A stretch of 64,000 bases of DNA from CAXTKD01 sp964244885 (GCA_964244885.1 CAXTKD010000008.1:1-64000), one strand, 5' to 3'; positions 1-8,076 are shown, counted from the stretch's first letter. Made by a program: numbers and translations. Notes: generated by a model not told the origin, from the letters alone.

Positions 1-103
1 CGGCCAGCGCCTGCGGGTCGGGGCCGGTGAACTCGACGAACTCGAAGCCGTCGAGACCCAGGGGGTTCATCAGAGGGGCAAGTGGAGCATCTTGAGCGTT
101 CAT
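1..103 (-). CDS. hpd: 4-hydroxyphenylpyruvate dioxygenase, N-terminal part (runs off the window)
   Basis: Only the first 34 codons are present. The ATG is at 103-101 and the gene leaves the window to the left. The peptide contains NPLGLDGFEFVEF and then GPDPQAL, the typical opening of bacterial 4-hydroxyphenylpyruvate dioxygenase. That Fe(II) enzyme converts 4-hydroxyphenylpyruvate to homogentisate in tyrosine catabolism. It lies 27 bp downstream of a MarR-type gene on the same strand, with a perfect inverted repeat between them, so the two are probably co-regulated. The catalytic metal ligands lie outside the window, so the call rests on the N-terminus only. Confidence 0.75.
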   Translation of the reverse strand, partial: MNAQDAPLAPLMNPLGLDGFEFVEFTGPDPQALA

Positions 104-112
104 TTAAAAACA

Positions 113-128
113 AGTAACGAATGTTACT
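113..128. promoter_or_regulatory. Inverted repeat between marR-like gene and hpd, candidate operator
   Basis: AGTAAC-GAAT-GTTACT is a perfect 6+4+6 dyad. It fills the short gap between the regulator stop codon (131-133) and the hpd start (103). The centre is about 18 bp upstream of the hpd ATG. MarR proteins bind dyads of this size as dimers, so it is a plausible operator for the adjacent regulator. Binding is inferred. Confidence 0.4.
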
Positions 129-130
129 AA

Positions 131-589
131 CTAGATCAATCCCAAAGCGGCGCGTTCGACCTTCCGCAACATGACGTCGAGATCGTCGCGTTCCTTTGGC
201 GTCAAGTCACCCAGCAAATCGTTCTCGAGCCTGCGCGCGATCGGAACGATTCCAGCGTAGAGGTTCTGTCCGTGGACGGTGAGCGATAGACACCGTGCGC
301 GCCTGTCTCCGACATTGTCGGTCTGCGCGACCAGTCCCCGCCTTACGAGCGGCTTCACGGCGCGGCTGATGCTCATCTTGTCCATGCGGCTGAGCGCGAC
401 GAGATCCTGCTGAATCAAATTTCCGTGCTCGGCGAGCAGGGCTGTCACGCGCCACTCGCCGACCGAGAGACCGAACATCCTCTCGTACGATTGAGCGATG
501 ACCGCGCTGGCCAGATTCGCCGCGATCGAGAGGCGGTACGGCATGAACTGGTCAAGGCGGAGTTCGCTCATGCCGGTGAGTTCAGACAT
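131..589 (-). CDS. MarR-family transcriptional regulator
   Basis: A 152-residue protein of normal MarR length. A winged helix-turn-helix core sits near residues 45-110: a LTPK-like dimerisation tail, the recognition region DLVALSRMDKMSISRAVKPL, and the wing GDRRARCLSLT with its conserved D-R pair. MarR proteins are dimeric repressors that often respond to aromatic ligands. Its position directly upstream of hpd on the same strand suggests that it controls tyrosine or homogentisate catabolism. Two start codons are possible: ATG at 589 and a second in-frame ATG six codons later that begins another MSEL. A second AT-rich dyad (AATTT-AATC-AAATT, 596-609) lies just upstream and could be its own operator. 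The family is clear; the ligand is unknown. Confidence 0.85.
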   Translation of the reverse strand: MSELTGMSELRLDQFMPYRLSIAANLASAVIAQSYERMFGLSVGEWRVTALLAEHGNLIQQDLVALSRMDKMSISRAVKPLVRRGLVAQTDNVGDRRARCLSLTVHGQNLYAGIVPIARRLENDLLGDLTPKERDDLDVMLRKVERAALGLI

Positions 590-1001
590 TTGCGAAATTT
601 AATCAAATTATTACGATCCACCGATCGCACAACATCACTCCCGAAAGTTACCAGACAGAGCTGATGATTAGGCAGCGCTACCTACATAAACTTCCGTCCG
701 GCAGTGTTCCCATAGTCAATTGCATCGTAAGGCTGCTCGCTAACGTCGAAAGCCCGTTTTGATGAACGCCTTCTCACACAGACTGAGGCGATGAACGGAT
801 GTCGGCGGATGGGGAGCGCGTCATGGCCGCTGGCTCCTGCGCGCCAAGACGGGGCGCAGTTTTACTTGTGTTCGACAGCGGTCAAATCCTGTCCCCGCAA
901 CCACCGATACCGGCGATACCAAATAGTCCAAAGCTTGGCTTTTCGGTCGGCCGCATAATATATTGGGGAAGTGCTGCTCGCACCACGGCTATATGCGGCA
1001 A
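590..1001. other. Intergenic region, about 410 bp, no convincing gene
   Basis: I see no credible protein gene here. The short open frames lack ribosome-binding sites and resemble no family. The region holds the AT-rich dyad at 596-609 in front of the MarR gene and a tRNA 3'-end-like sequence at 875-903. It reads as eroded DNA between a regulator promoter and an integration site. Confidence 0.6.
875..903 (+). other. Possible tRNA-fMet 3'-end remnant
   Basis: Positions 882-903 match, as I recall it, the 3' end of alphaproteobacterial initiator tRNA: the T-loop TCAAAT, a CCTGT arm, the CCCCGCA acceptor strand and terminal ACCA. An ACAG half-stem just upstream (875-878) still pairs with CTGT. 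There is no tRNA body upstream, so it cannot be functional. Such displaced 3' fragments are usually left by integrative elements at tRNA genes. The match is from memory of the consensus and is the weakest of the three tRNA remnants here. Confidence 0.4.
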
Positions 1002-1050
1002 TGGTGCACCCGACAGGATTCGAACCTGTGACCTACGCCTTCGGAGGGCA
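1002..1050 (-). other. tRNA-Arg(CCG) 3' fragment, probable attachment site remnant
   Basis: On the minus strand the sequence runs from an anticodon loop CTCCGAA (anticodon CCG), through a T-arm ACAGG-TTCGAAT-CCTGT, to acceptor strand CGGGTGC, discriminator A and CCA at 1004-1002. The D-arm and the 5' acceptor strand are missing. The sequence to the right of about 1050 is unrelated to tRNA. The similarity starts at the anticodon stem-loop, a common crossover site for tyrosine integrases, and an integrase gene lies immediately beyond it. Confidence 0.75.
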
Positions 1051-1212
1051 GCGGTTTCGGCGTGATTATGCCGATGTCGCCGGGATGGCCAGTGTCCAAG
1101 CCTGGATTTGCAGATGCGCATCGGAGTTCTGCTCAATATCTCCCTCCGATGATGCTCCGCCGTCTGTGCCGGTCCTTGGGGCGTTGAACTCCTCGCTGAA
1201 TTCGCTTTGGCG

Positions 1213-2496
1213 CTAGGCAGCGAGATCCTGTTCGATGATCGATTGATCGTCACGCGCGCTGCGGGCGCAGCCGTCCAGCAGGTCGGCAATCTTCCCGCAT
1301 ACACGATCGGCCGCCTCTCGGAGGCCCTCCTCGATATGGATATAACCCTGCGTTACCCCACGCTTGCCATGACCAAGTAACGCCGCGATGGTCAGCTCGG
1401 AATAGCCAATATCACCCGCGATGCTTCCAAAGGTGTGGCGAAGCGTGTGCGCCGTGACGCCTTCGATCCTGGCGGCGACGCAAAGACGGATCAGCACGTC
1501 GGGCACCTGCTTGTAATGGCTGTCCCCGTAGTCGGAGGGAAATACGTACGGACAACCCACGATCGTTGGTTGCGACGTTAATACCCGGAGCGCGGCCTTC
1601 CCGATCGGTCGGTCCTGCGCACCGGTTTTGGTATCTGGGAAGTGGACCGCATGAGACTCCGCATCGACCCACAACCGATGAACCTGCTGCGCCTCCGACA
1701 ACCGGAAACCGCTGAGCGAGATCAATCTCACTGCCGCCAGACCGGTCGGGTTCTCGTCGCGCGTTGAGGCAACACGCATGGCGGTCCCGAGCTCACCGAG
1801 CTCCAGCGCGCTCAGCCGGCGCGTTCGGCGATTGCTGGCCATCCGCCGCGCGCCCCTGGCGGGATTGCTCTCGATGATGCCGAGGCGGACCGCGTGCTCG
1901 CACATTGAATGCAGTGTCGAGATAACGCGCGACGCGGCTCCGGCGCAGCCGGTCGTTGATCGACCGCGACCCTTCCCTTTGTCAGCGGCGCTTTTGCCGG
2001 CGGCAATATCGGCCTGCATCGCCTCGATGTCCGCCGGCTTCAGTCCGACCACCTTACGATGTCCGATCAAGGGACGGATATGGCGATCAATCCGGCTCCG
2101 CTCCATCCGAACGGTCGAAGCCTTGATCGGCATGCGTCGGCGGCCGAGAAGACGACCAGCCTCGGCTTCTTCGAGATACCAATCGCAGATATCGCCAATG
2201 GTCGGGGCGGCACGCTTCGCCTGCTTCGCATCGGCCGGATCAACGCCCCGGGTCACATCGGCGAGCATTCTGATCGCCTCTTTCCGCGCCTCGTCGACCG
2301 TGAACACGGGAAACCTCGCAAACGCTATACGGCGGAGACGACTGTCAGGACTACGGTACTGCAGAACATACGACTTCACGCCGGAAGACGCGACGCGAAC
2401 CCCCAATCCCTTGAGCTCACCGTCCCAGAGAAAGGACTGGCCGCTCTTGGGCAGCGCGGCGCTCTCGATCATGTGAGTGGTCAATTTACCGGGCAT
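1213..2496 (-). CDS. Tyrosine recombinase / P4-type phage integrase
   Basis: A 427-residue integrase. The N-terminus (about 1-90) resembles the DUF4102 arm-binding domain of P4-like integrases, with FLWDGELKGLGVRV. A SAM-like core-binding domain follows at about 100-210. The C-terminal catalytic domain shows Arg265 (GFRLSEAQ), His350 and Arg353 (HTLRH), GHG near 375 and the nucleophile Tyr385 (QGYIH), so it looks catalytically intact. The ATG at 2496 is preceded by GGAGGT about 10 bases away. Such enzymes integrate islands and prophages into tRNA genes, and here tRNA 3' fragments lie on both sides. No other cargo gene remains between those fragments, so this is probably a minimal relic of an island. 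Confidence 0.92.
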   Translation of the reverse strand: MPGKLTTHMIESAALPKSGQSFLWDGELKGLGVRVASSGVKSYVLQYRSPDSRLRRIAFARFPVFTVDEARKEAIRMLADVTRGVDPADAKQAKRAAPTIGDICDWYLEEAEAGRLLGRRRMPIKASTVRMERSRIDRHIRPLIGHRKVVGLKPADIEAMQADIAAGKSAADKGKGRGRSTTGCAGAASRVISTLHSMCEHAVRLGIIESNPARGARRMASNRRTRRLSALELGELGTAMRVASTRDENPTGLAAVRLISLSGFRLSEAQQVHRLWVDAESHAVHFPDTKTGAQDRPIGKAALRVLTSQPTIVGCPYVFPSDYGDSHYKQVPDVLIRLCVAARIEGVTAHTLRHTFGSIAGDIGYSELTIAALLGHGKRGVTQGYIHIEEGLREAADRVCGKIADLLDGCARSARDDQSIIEQDLAA

Positions 2497-2577
2497 CGTT
2501 TTTTTGACCTCCGAAGCCGAAAATTACGTGGATTGGGCGGCGCCGCAACGTAATAAAGGCGTAGGAGAACCGCCGGA

Positions 2578-2696
2578 TACCAACGGGTATATTAGGGTAG
2601 GTTCCGAACGGCCGATCTTGTTGATACAACGCGGTAAACATAGGCAGACCGTACAATGGGGTGGAGTAGGTTGCACGAGCCTATACCCGTTGGTAA
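2578..2696. repeat. 14-bp inverted repeat pair beside the tRNA-Thr att site
   Basis: TACCAACGGGTATA at 2578-2591 is the exact reverse complement of TATACCCGTTGGTA at 2683-2696. The second copy runs into the anticodon loop TTGGTAA of the tRNA-Thr remnant. The pair lies in the non-coding region upstream of the integrase start, where integrase arm and core binding sites are expected. A role in recombination is inferred. Confidence 0.5.
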
Positions 2697-2734
2697 GGCT
2701 GAGGCCGTGAGTTCAATCCTCACCGGCAGCACCA
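2690..2734 (+). other. tRNA-Thr(GGT) 3' fragment, probable attachment site
   Basis: Starting exactly at the anticodon loop TTGGTAA (anticodon GGT), the sequence continues as GGCTG, a T-arm GTGAG-TTCAATC-CTCAC, acceptor strand CGGCAGC and ACCA. The 5' half is absent: the bases before 2690 do not pair with GGCTG as the anticodon stem requires. It is therefore a displaced 3' end, of the kind left when an element recombines into the anticodon loop of a tRNA gene. The integrase start is about 190 bp to the left. Confidence 0.8.
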
Positions 2735-2779
2735 TTTTACGTCACTGACAGCGGCGCGGCCATGGGCTACCAAGCAGTC

Positions 2780-3640
2780 ATGAGACGCTTCGCCCTCGCC
2801 GCCGCGCTTGCCGCGGCGCTTGTTTCCCCAGCGCTCGCTCAAGACACGCCGAACAGCGCGAGCCTCGGCCAGCAGCTTCACGCCGCGATCGGCGGCGACG
2901 CGCCGGACCCGGCGACCGCCGGCCCGCTGCTGCGCGACGCGGTCAACAGCCTTGGCGGGACTTGCATCAACACGCAGTCCTACCAGGTCTTCCGCCGGAC
3001 GCCCGATACAGACACGCTGAAGGTCGAGTGCGCCAACCGGCCGATCTACCTGCTCAGCATCGACGAGGGCGGGCACATGCTGCTGTCGGGCGGCAACGGG
3101 CAGGTCCAGGCGATGTCGCGCGACGACGGCGAGGTGATCCTGACCGGCTCGTCTTCCTCGCCGTCGTCCTCCGACGCGCCGGCCAAGCCGATGTTCAAGC
3201 TGCCGGGCGAGCGCGACAACGACGCGATCCCCGAAAGCGCCGTTCCGGGAGCGAAGAAGGCGGCTGCCGATCCCGACGGCGACCCGATCGCCAATGGCCC
3301 GAGCGATGGCGACGCGGTGGACGAGACCGACCCGCGGGGCTGGACGCGCTGGGTGTTCTCGGGCGGCCTTGCGGCGTTCGGAATCCTGGCCTTCCTCGGC
3401 TACAGCCAATTGAAGCACCACGCCCGCTTCGCGCGCGGCATCCAGCGCGTCGGCACCTACACCAGCGAGGAGAAGGACAGGATGCTCGCGGAGTCGGCCG
3501 AGCTGAAGCCCGACTTCTACATCCATCCGAGCGGGCTGTTCATCGTGCGCGGCAAGCGCGGCAAGCGGCGGCTCTTCCCCAATCGCTTCTACGCCTATCT
3601 CTACTGGCGCTACGGCCTCAAGGTGGCGCAGATCCGCTAG
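2780..3640 (+). CDS. Exported or membrane-anchored protein of unknown function
   Basis: A 286-residue protein if it starts at ATG 2780. An ATG at 2762 would add six residues in front of the signal peptide. The N-terminus MRRFALAAALAAALVSPALAQ is a clear Sec signal with an AxA-type cleavage site. A long Pro/Ser/Asp-rich middle is followed by one membrane segment (WVFSGGLAAFGILAFLGY, about residues 195-212). The C-terminal domain is basic and ends in FIVRGKRGKRRLFPNRFYAYLYWRYG. I do not recognise a family. It follows the tRNA-Thr remnant and is therefore the first chromosomal gene after the integration scar. Its 3' end overlaps the convergent MFS gene by 23 bp. Confidence 0.75.
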   Translation: MRRFALAAALAAALVSPALAQDTPNSASLGQQLHAAIGGDAPDPATAGPLLRDAVNSLGGTCINTQSYQVFRRTPDTDTLKVECANRPIYLLSIDEGGHMLLSGGNGQVQAMSRDDGEVILTGSSSSPSSSDAPAKPMFKLPGERDNDAIPESAVPGAKKAAADPDGDPIANGPSDGDAVDETDPRGWTRWVFSGGLAAFGILAFLGYSQLKHHARFARGIQRVGTYTSEEKDRMLAESAELKPDFYIHPSGLFIVRGKRGKRRLFPNRFYAYLYWRYGLKVAQIR

Positions 3641-4850
3641 TCACGGGCGCGGCGCGCAGCACGATCGCCAGGCTGCCAAGCGCGAGCACCACGGCCAGGA
3701 AGAACGCGGCGCCCGGCAGGTGGACCGGGGCCTTGGGGCTGGTGAAAAAGGCGAACGCCTGAGTCATCGCCAATGGGCCGATGATCGTCGCCAGGCTGAG
3801 CAGCGACGACACCGCGCCTTGCAGTTCCCCCTGCGCGTTGGCCTCGACCCGGCCCGACATCAGGCCGTTCATCGACGGATAGGTGAGGCCCGACAGCGCC
3901 GCCACCGCGATGCCCGCGAACATCATCCAGCCCTGCGAGGCGAGCCCGTAGATCAGGAAGCCGCCGATGCCCGAGACGAGGCCGAGCAGGATCGTCCGCC
4001 GCTCGCCGAGTTTCGGGATGATGACTCGCGTCAGCCCACCCTGGACGACCGCGCTGGACAGGCCGACCGCCGCGAGGGACGCGCCGATCCACGCGGGGGA
4101 CCAGTTGAAGCGGTAGGCGACGTAGAAGCTCCAGGTGCCTTGAAGCGCCTGGTGGGCCAGCTGCCAGAGGAACATCGCCGCCGCCAGCAGCAGCACCGAA
4201 CGGTGATAGCGGCGCAGCTGCAGCATCGTGCCGACCGGGTTGGCGCGCTTGATGTCGAACGGCCGCCGCTGCTCCGGCGGCAGGCTCTCGGGCAGCACGA
4301 AATAGCCGTAGGCGACGTTGAGCATCGCAAGGCCCGCCGCGACTAGGAAGGGCGCGCGCAGGCCAAAGCCCGCGACCAGCCCGCCGAGCGCCGGGCCGAT
4401 GATGAAGCCGAGGCCGAACCCCATGCCCATCAGCCCGAAGCTCTGCGCGCGCTTGTCGGGCGGGGTGACGTCGGCGATATAGGCGTAGGCGGTGGTGAAC
4501 GACGCGCCGGTGATGCCCGCGATCAGCCGTCCGAGGAACAGCCAGCCGATCGTCGGGGCGAATCCCGACAGCAGGTAATCGATGCTGAACGCGCTCAGCG
4601 AGGCGAGCAGAACCGGCCGCCTCCCGAAACGGTCGGAGAGGTTGCCCATCACCGGGCCGCACAGGAATTGCATGATCGCGTAGGTGAAGGCCATCCAGCC
4701 GCCGATGCGCGCCGCCTCGTTGACCGCCTTGCCGGTCAACTCGACGATCAGGCCGGGGAACACGGGGATGACGATGCCGAAGCCGATCGTGTCGATCAGC
4801 ACCGTCACGAAAATGAACATCAGCGCCTTGCGGCTGTCGATCGCGGCCAT
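3618..4850 (-). CDS. MFS drug/proton antiporter, TetA-like
   Basis: A 410-residue, twelve-helix major facilitator protein. It shows the TetA-type opening (FIFVTVLIDTIGFGIVIPVFP), the motif GNLSDRFGRRPVLL in the first cytoplasmic loop, and a family C motif, GFGLGFIIGPALGG, in helix 5. Members of this drug:H+ antiporter-1 group export tetracycline or other hydrophobic compounds. Chromosomal sphingomonad copies are common and are not evidence of tetracycline resistance. There is no TetR gene next to it. It is convergent with the upstream exported protein and divergent from the TusA gene. The fold is certain and the substrate is not. Confidence 0.85.
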   Translation of the reverse strand: MAAIDSRKALMFIFVTVLIDTIGFGIVIPVFPGLIVELTGKAVNEAARIGGWMAFTYAIMQFLCGPVMGNLSDRFGRRPVLLASLSAFSIDYLLSGFAPTIGWLFLGRLIAGITGASFTTAYAYIADVTPPDKRAQSFGLMGMGFGLGFIIGPALGGLVAGFGLRAPFLVAAGLAMLNVAYGYFVLPESLPPEQRRPFDIKRANPVGTMLQLRRYHRSVLLLAAAMFLWQLAHQALQGTWSFYVAYRFNWSPAWIGASLAAVGLSSAVVQGGLTRVIIPKLGERRTILLGLVSGIGGFLIYGLASQGWMMFAGIAVAALSGLTYPSMNGLMSGRVEANAQGELQGAVSSLLSLATIIGPLAMTQAFAFFTSPKAPVHLPGAAFFLAVVLALGSLAIVLRAAPVTSGSAPP

Positions 4851-4920
4851 GCTTGCCCCTTGCCGCGATCGGAACTAGCGCGAGTTCGAGGATCTGTCAT
4901 CCGCGAGCGCCGGGAGCACG

Positions 4921-5130
4921 ATGCCGCAGCCTATGTTCGTCGACGCACGCGGCCTGCGCTGCCCGCTTCCGGTGCTCCGCCTGCGGCGCGAAGCGACGCC
5001 GGGGGCGGTCATCGACCTCGTCGCGGACGATCCGGCGGCGGCGGCCGACGTGCCGGCGTTCGTGCGGGAGATGGGGTGGGAGATGGTCGAGACCGGGCCG
5101 CTCAGCTGGCGGATCACCGTTCAGCCATAG
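4921..5130 (+). CDS. TusA-family sulfurtransferase
   Basis: A 69-residue protein with the TusA/SirA hallmark RGLRCPLPVLRLRR. The CPxP cysteine (about residue 14) carries persulfide sulfur. TusA proteins pass sulfur to acceptors in tRNA thiolation, molybdenum cofactor synthesis or sulfur oxidation. The gene converges on, and overlaps by 10 bp, a TIGR02186-type gene followed by a TauE/SafE exporter, which supports a sulfur-handling neighbourhood. It is slightly shorter than E. coli TusA but contains the whole beta-alpha-beta-alpha-beta-beta core. Confidence 0.85.
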   Translation: MPQPMFVDARGLRCPLPVLRLRREATPGAVIDLVADDPAAAADVPAFVREMGWEMVETGPLSWRITVQP

Positions 5131-5873
5131 CGCCGGAACGCCTCGCCCGCGCCCCAGCCGAGCAGCAGCGCCAGCCCAACCGCGGCGAGGCCGTAGGCCA
5201 GCCCATGGTTCTGCGCGGCGAGCGCCACCGAGCGCTCGAAGCCCGACTTGTCGATCTCGACCTGGCGGGTCGAGGCCGCGACGACCTCGCCGTCCTGGAT
5301 GAGATAGGTGTCGACCTGGTATTTGCCGACGGGCACCCGCGCCGGAACCACGATCCGCGCGCGGTAGAGCACGCCCTGGCTGATCGTCACGCCGCGGCCG
5401 TCCTCGGCATAGAGGCCGCGCCGGCGGCGCTGGTCGAGCAGGCCGCGCTCGAACGCCCGCGCCTCGCCCGCGCCGGCGGTGCTGGCCGGCGACAACTGGA
5501 GATGGTCGAGCCCGATCTCGAAGATCGCCGCGGTGCGCTCGTCGAGAAGCGTCCGCACCGGCGCCGAGCTGGCGACCGCATAGAAGGCCGGCGCCGATTC
5601 GAAGCGCGACGACTCGAGGTTCATCCACAGGCCGAGCAGCCGCTCCTTGCGGCGCACGGTGATCGGCTCGGCGGGGCCGCGCACCACCACCGCGATCTGC
5701 GGCGGCTCGGCGCTCCGCCCGCCGGGATACTGGATCGCGCCGAACACCAGCAGCTCGGCGCCGGTGAAGCTGTAGACGATGTCGATTCGGCTCTGCGACA
5801 CGTCGCTGACCAGGCGCGCAGGCGCTGCGGCGGTGAGCCACAAAAGCCCGACGATGGCGAGCGCCCGCCTCAC
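5121..5873 (-). CDS. TIGR02186-like membrane protein, sulfite-exporter partner
   Basis: A 250-residue protein starting at GTG 5873, which overlaps the TGA of the upstream exporter as GTGA and so indicates translational coupling. It has a signal sequence (ALAIVGLLWLTAAAPA), a long periplasmic beta-rich domain containing VYSFTGAELLVFGAI and a C-terminal membrane helix (YGLAAVGLALLLGWGAG). This architecture and pairing match the TIGR02186 family, which is typically encoded beside TSUP permeases in alphaproteobacteria. I assign it as an accessory protein of the neighbouring exporter. Its biochemical role is not established. Confidence 0.75.
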   Translation of the reverse strand: MRRALAIVGLLWLTAAAPARLVSDVSQSRIDIVYSFTGAELLVFGAIQYPGGRSAEPPQIAVVVRGPAEPITVRRKERLLGLWMNLESSRFESAPAFYAVASSAPVRTLLDERTAAIFEIGLDHLQLSPASTAGAGEARAFERGLLDQRRRRGLYAEDGRGVTISQGVLYRARIVVPARVPVGKYQVDTYLIQDGEVVAASTRQVEIDKSGFERSVALAAQNHGLAYGLAAVGLALLLGWGAGEAFRRYG

Positions 5874-6781
5874 GCGCCGTACACCGTGTAAAGGTCCGCC
5901 GGCCGCCACGTCAGGCCCCACAGCAGCCGCACCGCCACAGCGAGCACGATCAGGCTGAGCGCCAGCCGCAATTGCTCCCCCGGCAGCTTCTGCGCCGCGC
6001 GCGCGCCCAGCTGCGCGCCGACGACGCTGCCGAGCAGCAGCAGCACCGCCAGCACGATGTCGACCGTGCCGGCGTTGACCGCGTGCAGCACCGTCGTCGC
6101 GGCGGTGACGAACAGGATCTGGAACAGGCTGGTGCCGACCACCATGCTGGTCGCCATGCCGAGCAGGTAGATCATCGCCGGCACCATGATGAAGCCGCCG
6201 CCAACCCCCATCACCACCGTCAGCACGCCAACCACGAAGCCTAGCGCCAGCGGAGCGATCGGCGAGATATAGAGCCCCGAACGGTAGAAGCGCATCCGCC
6301 ACGGCAGCGCCGCGATGACCGGGTTGTGGCGCTTGTGCCGCGGCGGCGGCGCGCCCTTGCGCGTGCGAAGCAGCGCCCGCACCGCCTCCATCAGCATCAT
6401 CCCGCCGACCGTCCCGAGCACGACGACATAGACCAGCGAGATCACCACATCGATCTGGCCGAGCCGCAGCAGCAGCTTGAACAGGAACGACCCCGCGACC
6501 GACCCCAGCACGCCGCCGGCGATCAGCACCATCCCCATCTTGAGGTCGACGCCGCCCCGCCGCCAGTACGCCATCGCGCCCGACACGCTGGCGCCGGTGA
6601 TCTGGGTCGCCGAGGACGCCACCGCCACGGCGGGCGGGATGCCGTAGAAGATCAGCAGCGGCGTCGTCAGGAAGCCACCGCCGACCCCGAACATCCCCGA
6701 CAGGAAGCCGACCGCCAGCCCCATGCCGACGATCACCAGCGCGTTGACGCTGATCCCGGCGATGGGGAGGTAGAGGTCCAT
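5870..6781 (-). CDS. TSUP-family permease, TauE/SafE-like sulfite exporter
   Basis: A 303-residue integral membrane protein with about eight helices. It has two copies of the glycine-rich TSUP signature: GFLSGMFGVGGGFLTTPLLIF near residue 25 and GVLTVVMGVGGGFIMVPAMIY near residue 190. TSUP permeases export sulfite, sulfoacetate or related small anions. It is the first gene of a coupled pair with the TIGR02186-like protein and ends as GTGA with it. A nearby TusA gene also suggests sulfur metabolism. Substrate specificity is inferred from family and context only. Confidence 0.88.
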   Translation of the reverse strand: MDLYLPIAGISVNALVIVGMGLAVGFLSGMFGVGGGFLTTPLLIFYGIPPAVAVASSATQITGASVSGAMAYWRRGGVDLKMGMVLIAGGVLGSVAGSFLFKLLLRLGQIDVVISLVYVVVLGTVGGMMLMEAVRALLRTRKGAPPPRHKRHNPVIAALPWRMRFYRSGLYISPIAPLALGFVVGVLTVVMGVGGGFIMVPAMIYLLGMATSMVVGTSLFQILFVTAATTVLHAVNAGTVDIVLAVLLLLGSVVGAQLGARAAQKLPGEQLRLALSLIVLAVAVRLLWGLTWRPADLYTVYGA

Positions 6782-6825
6782 GCCCGTGATTAGCCCAGCG
6801 CGGGCGGCGCTGTCGACCGAAGTGC

Positions 6826-8076
6826 CTAGAAGAATGCCGCGAGGGTCAGCGCGGGCCCGGAGCCCGGCGCGGCATTGCCCGCGAGCCGGACGCGATAGTC
6901 AGCGGTCAGGTTAAACGCGCCCCTGCTCAGGTGAAGCGTCGGGCCGACTTCGAACCGGCTCACTGTCCGACGATCGCGCTGAACGCTGGCCCAGCCGCCC
7001 ATCCCGACGCTGGCGGCTATGTCTTCGGCGATTGCGGCGCTCCGTCCGACGCGCCCTTGAGCGGCGCCGTAATAGGCCGGGTCGCGGAGCCCGACGATTC
7101 CGCCTTCGGCATAGATCGAGGCGTCCAGCCAGCGCCGCGCCCCGCCCTGCCTCACGGTCGCGGCCCCGCCCGCAGCCCGCACCGTCCACCCGCCGCGCGC
7201 ATGGTCGCCAGCGGCGAACAGCCGCTCGGCGGTCAGGGAGAGCGAGGGGCGCAGCCGCCAGGTCACGCCCAGCGCGGCTTGGGCTCCGTCTTTGACGTCG
7301 TTGTTCGGTGCGCTGACCCGCGCCTCGACCGCCAAAGGCCGGCTCGACAGGGGGTCAAGCGAATAGGCGACCTGCGCCCCGCTCTGGCCGCCGCCGAGCA
7401 CTGGCGTTGCCGCCAGTTCGCTCGTGCCGCTGGCGCGCGCGAAGATATAGGCCGATCCCGACAAGCGTTTTTCAAGAGCAGCGAGCTGGCGGGACCAGCC
7501 TGCCGCACGAGAATCGCCCGGCGCGGCGGCGACTGCTGCGTGGAAGGCGGTCGCCGCTTCGCGCCGTCGCCCCTCAGAAAGAAGGCGATAGGCTGCGGTT
7601 GCCATATCGTCGCCCGGCGGCTTCCGGGGCACGGCTTCGGCGATGGCGTTGGACGCGACGGGCGGCACGGGAACCGGATCAACGATCGCCAACACCTCGC
7701 TGATGGCCGGGACCGCGGCGTCAGAGTCGCGCTTTCCCAGGCGGATTCGAGGTGAGGCCGGCTCTTTGTCGTGAGGGCGCGGGACGGCGGGCAAGACAAT
7801 GACAGGCTCGGCCGCAAACGTGCGAGCCGGCATCGCCAACGCCCTTAGTTTGCGAACGAGGGCCAGCCCCTCGGCGGCGAACGGCTCGTCGGCCAGCCCG
7901 CGCCGGGCTTCCGCCAGCGCTTGCGCGAGGTTCCCGCCCACCAGATGCATCCGCGCGGCCCCGAAATGCGCCGCCGCGCCGAGGTGCGCGAGCTCGGCGC
8001 GGACCGTCGGCGCGCGCCACCACAGCCACAGCCCGACGAGCATCCCAAGCCCGGCGAGCGCGCGGAGCGGGCGCAC
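6826..8076 (-). CDS. NfrA C-terminal-like outer-membrane partner of a glycosyltransferase
   Basis: A 416-residue protein starting at GTG 8076, which overlaps the TAG of the upstream glycosyltransferase (TAGTG). The N-terminus has a membrane anchor or signal (ALAGLGMLVGLWLWW). Residues about 30-75 and 175-215 are alanine-rich, TPR-like helices (GNLAQALAEARRGL, GRRREAATAFHAAV). The last 200 residues are alternating beta strands ending in LTLAAFF, like an outer-membrane barrel and like the NfrA C-terminal domain. NfrA/NfrB form the phage N4 receptor, an exopolysaccharide synthesis and secretion complex. This protein is much shorter than E. coli NfrA, so the homology call is moderate. Confidence 0.6.
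   Translation of the reverse strand: MRPLRALAGLGMLVGLWLWWRAPTVRAELAHLGAAAHFGAARMHLVGGNLAQALAEARRGLADEPFAAEGLALVRKLRALAMPARTFAAEPVIVLPAVPRPHDKEPASPRIRLGKRDSDAAVPAISEVLAIVDPVPVPPVASNAIAEAVPRKPPGDDMATAAYRLLSEGRRREAATAFHAAVAAAPGDSRAAGWSRQLAALEKRLSGSAYIFARASGTSELAATPVLGGGQSGAQVAYSLDPLSSRPLAVEARVSAPNNDVKDGAQAALGVTWRLRPSLSLTAERLFAAGDHARGGWTVRAAGGAATVRQGGARRWLDASIYAEGGIVGLRDPAYYGAAQGRVGRSAAIAEDIAASVGMGGWASVQRDRRTVSRFEVGPTLHLSRGAFNLTADYRVRLAGNAAPGSGPALTLAAFF

Noticed and set aside
3618..4850. Tetracycline-resistance determinant
   Set aside because: The TetA-like fold is clear, but there is no TetR gene, no mobile context and the substrate is unknown, so a resistance claim is not supported.
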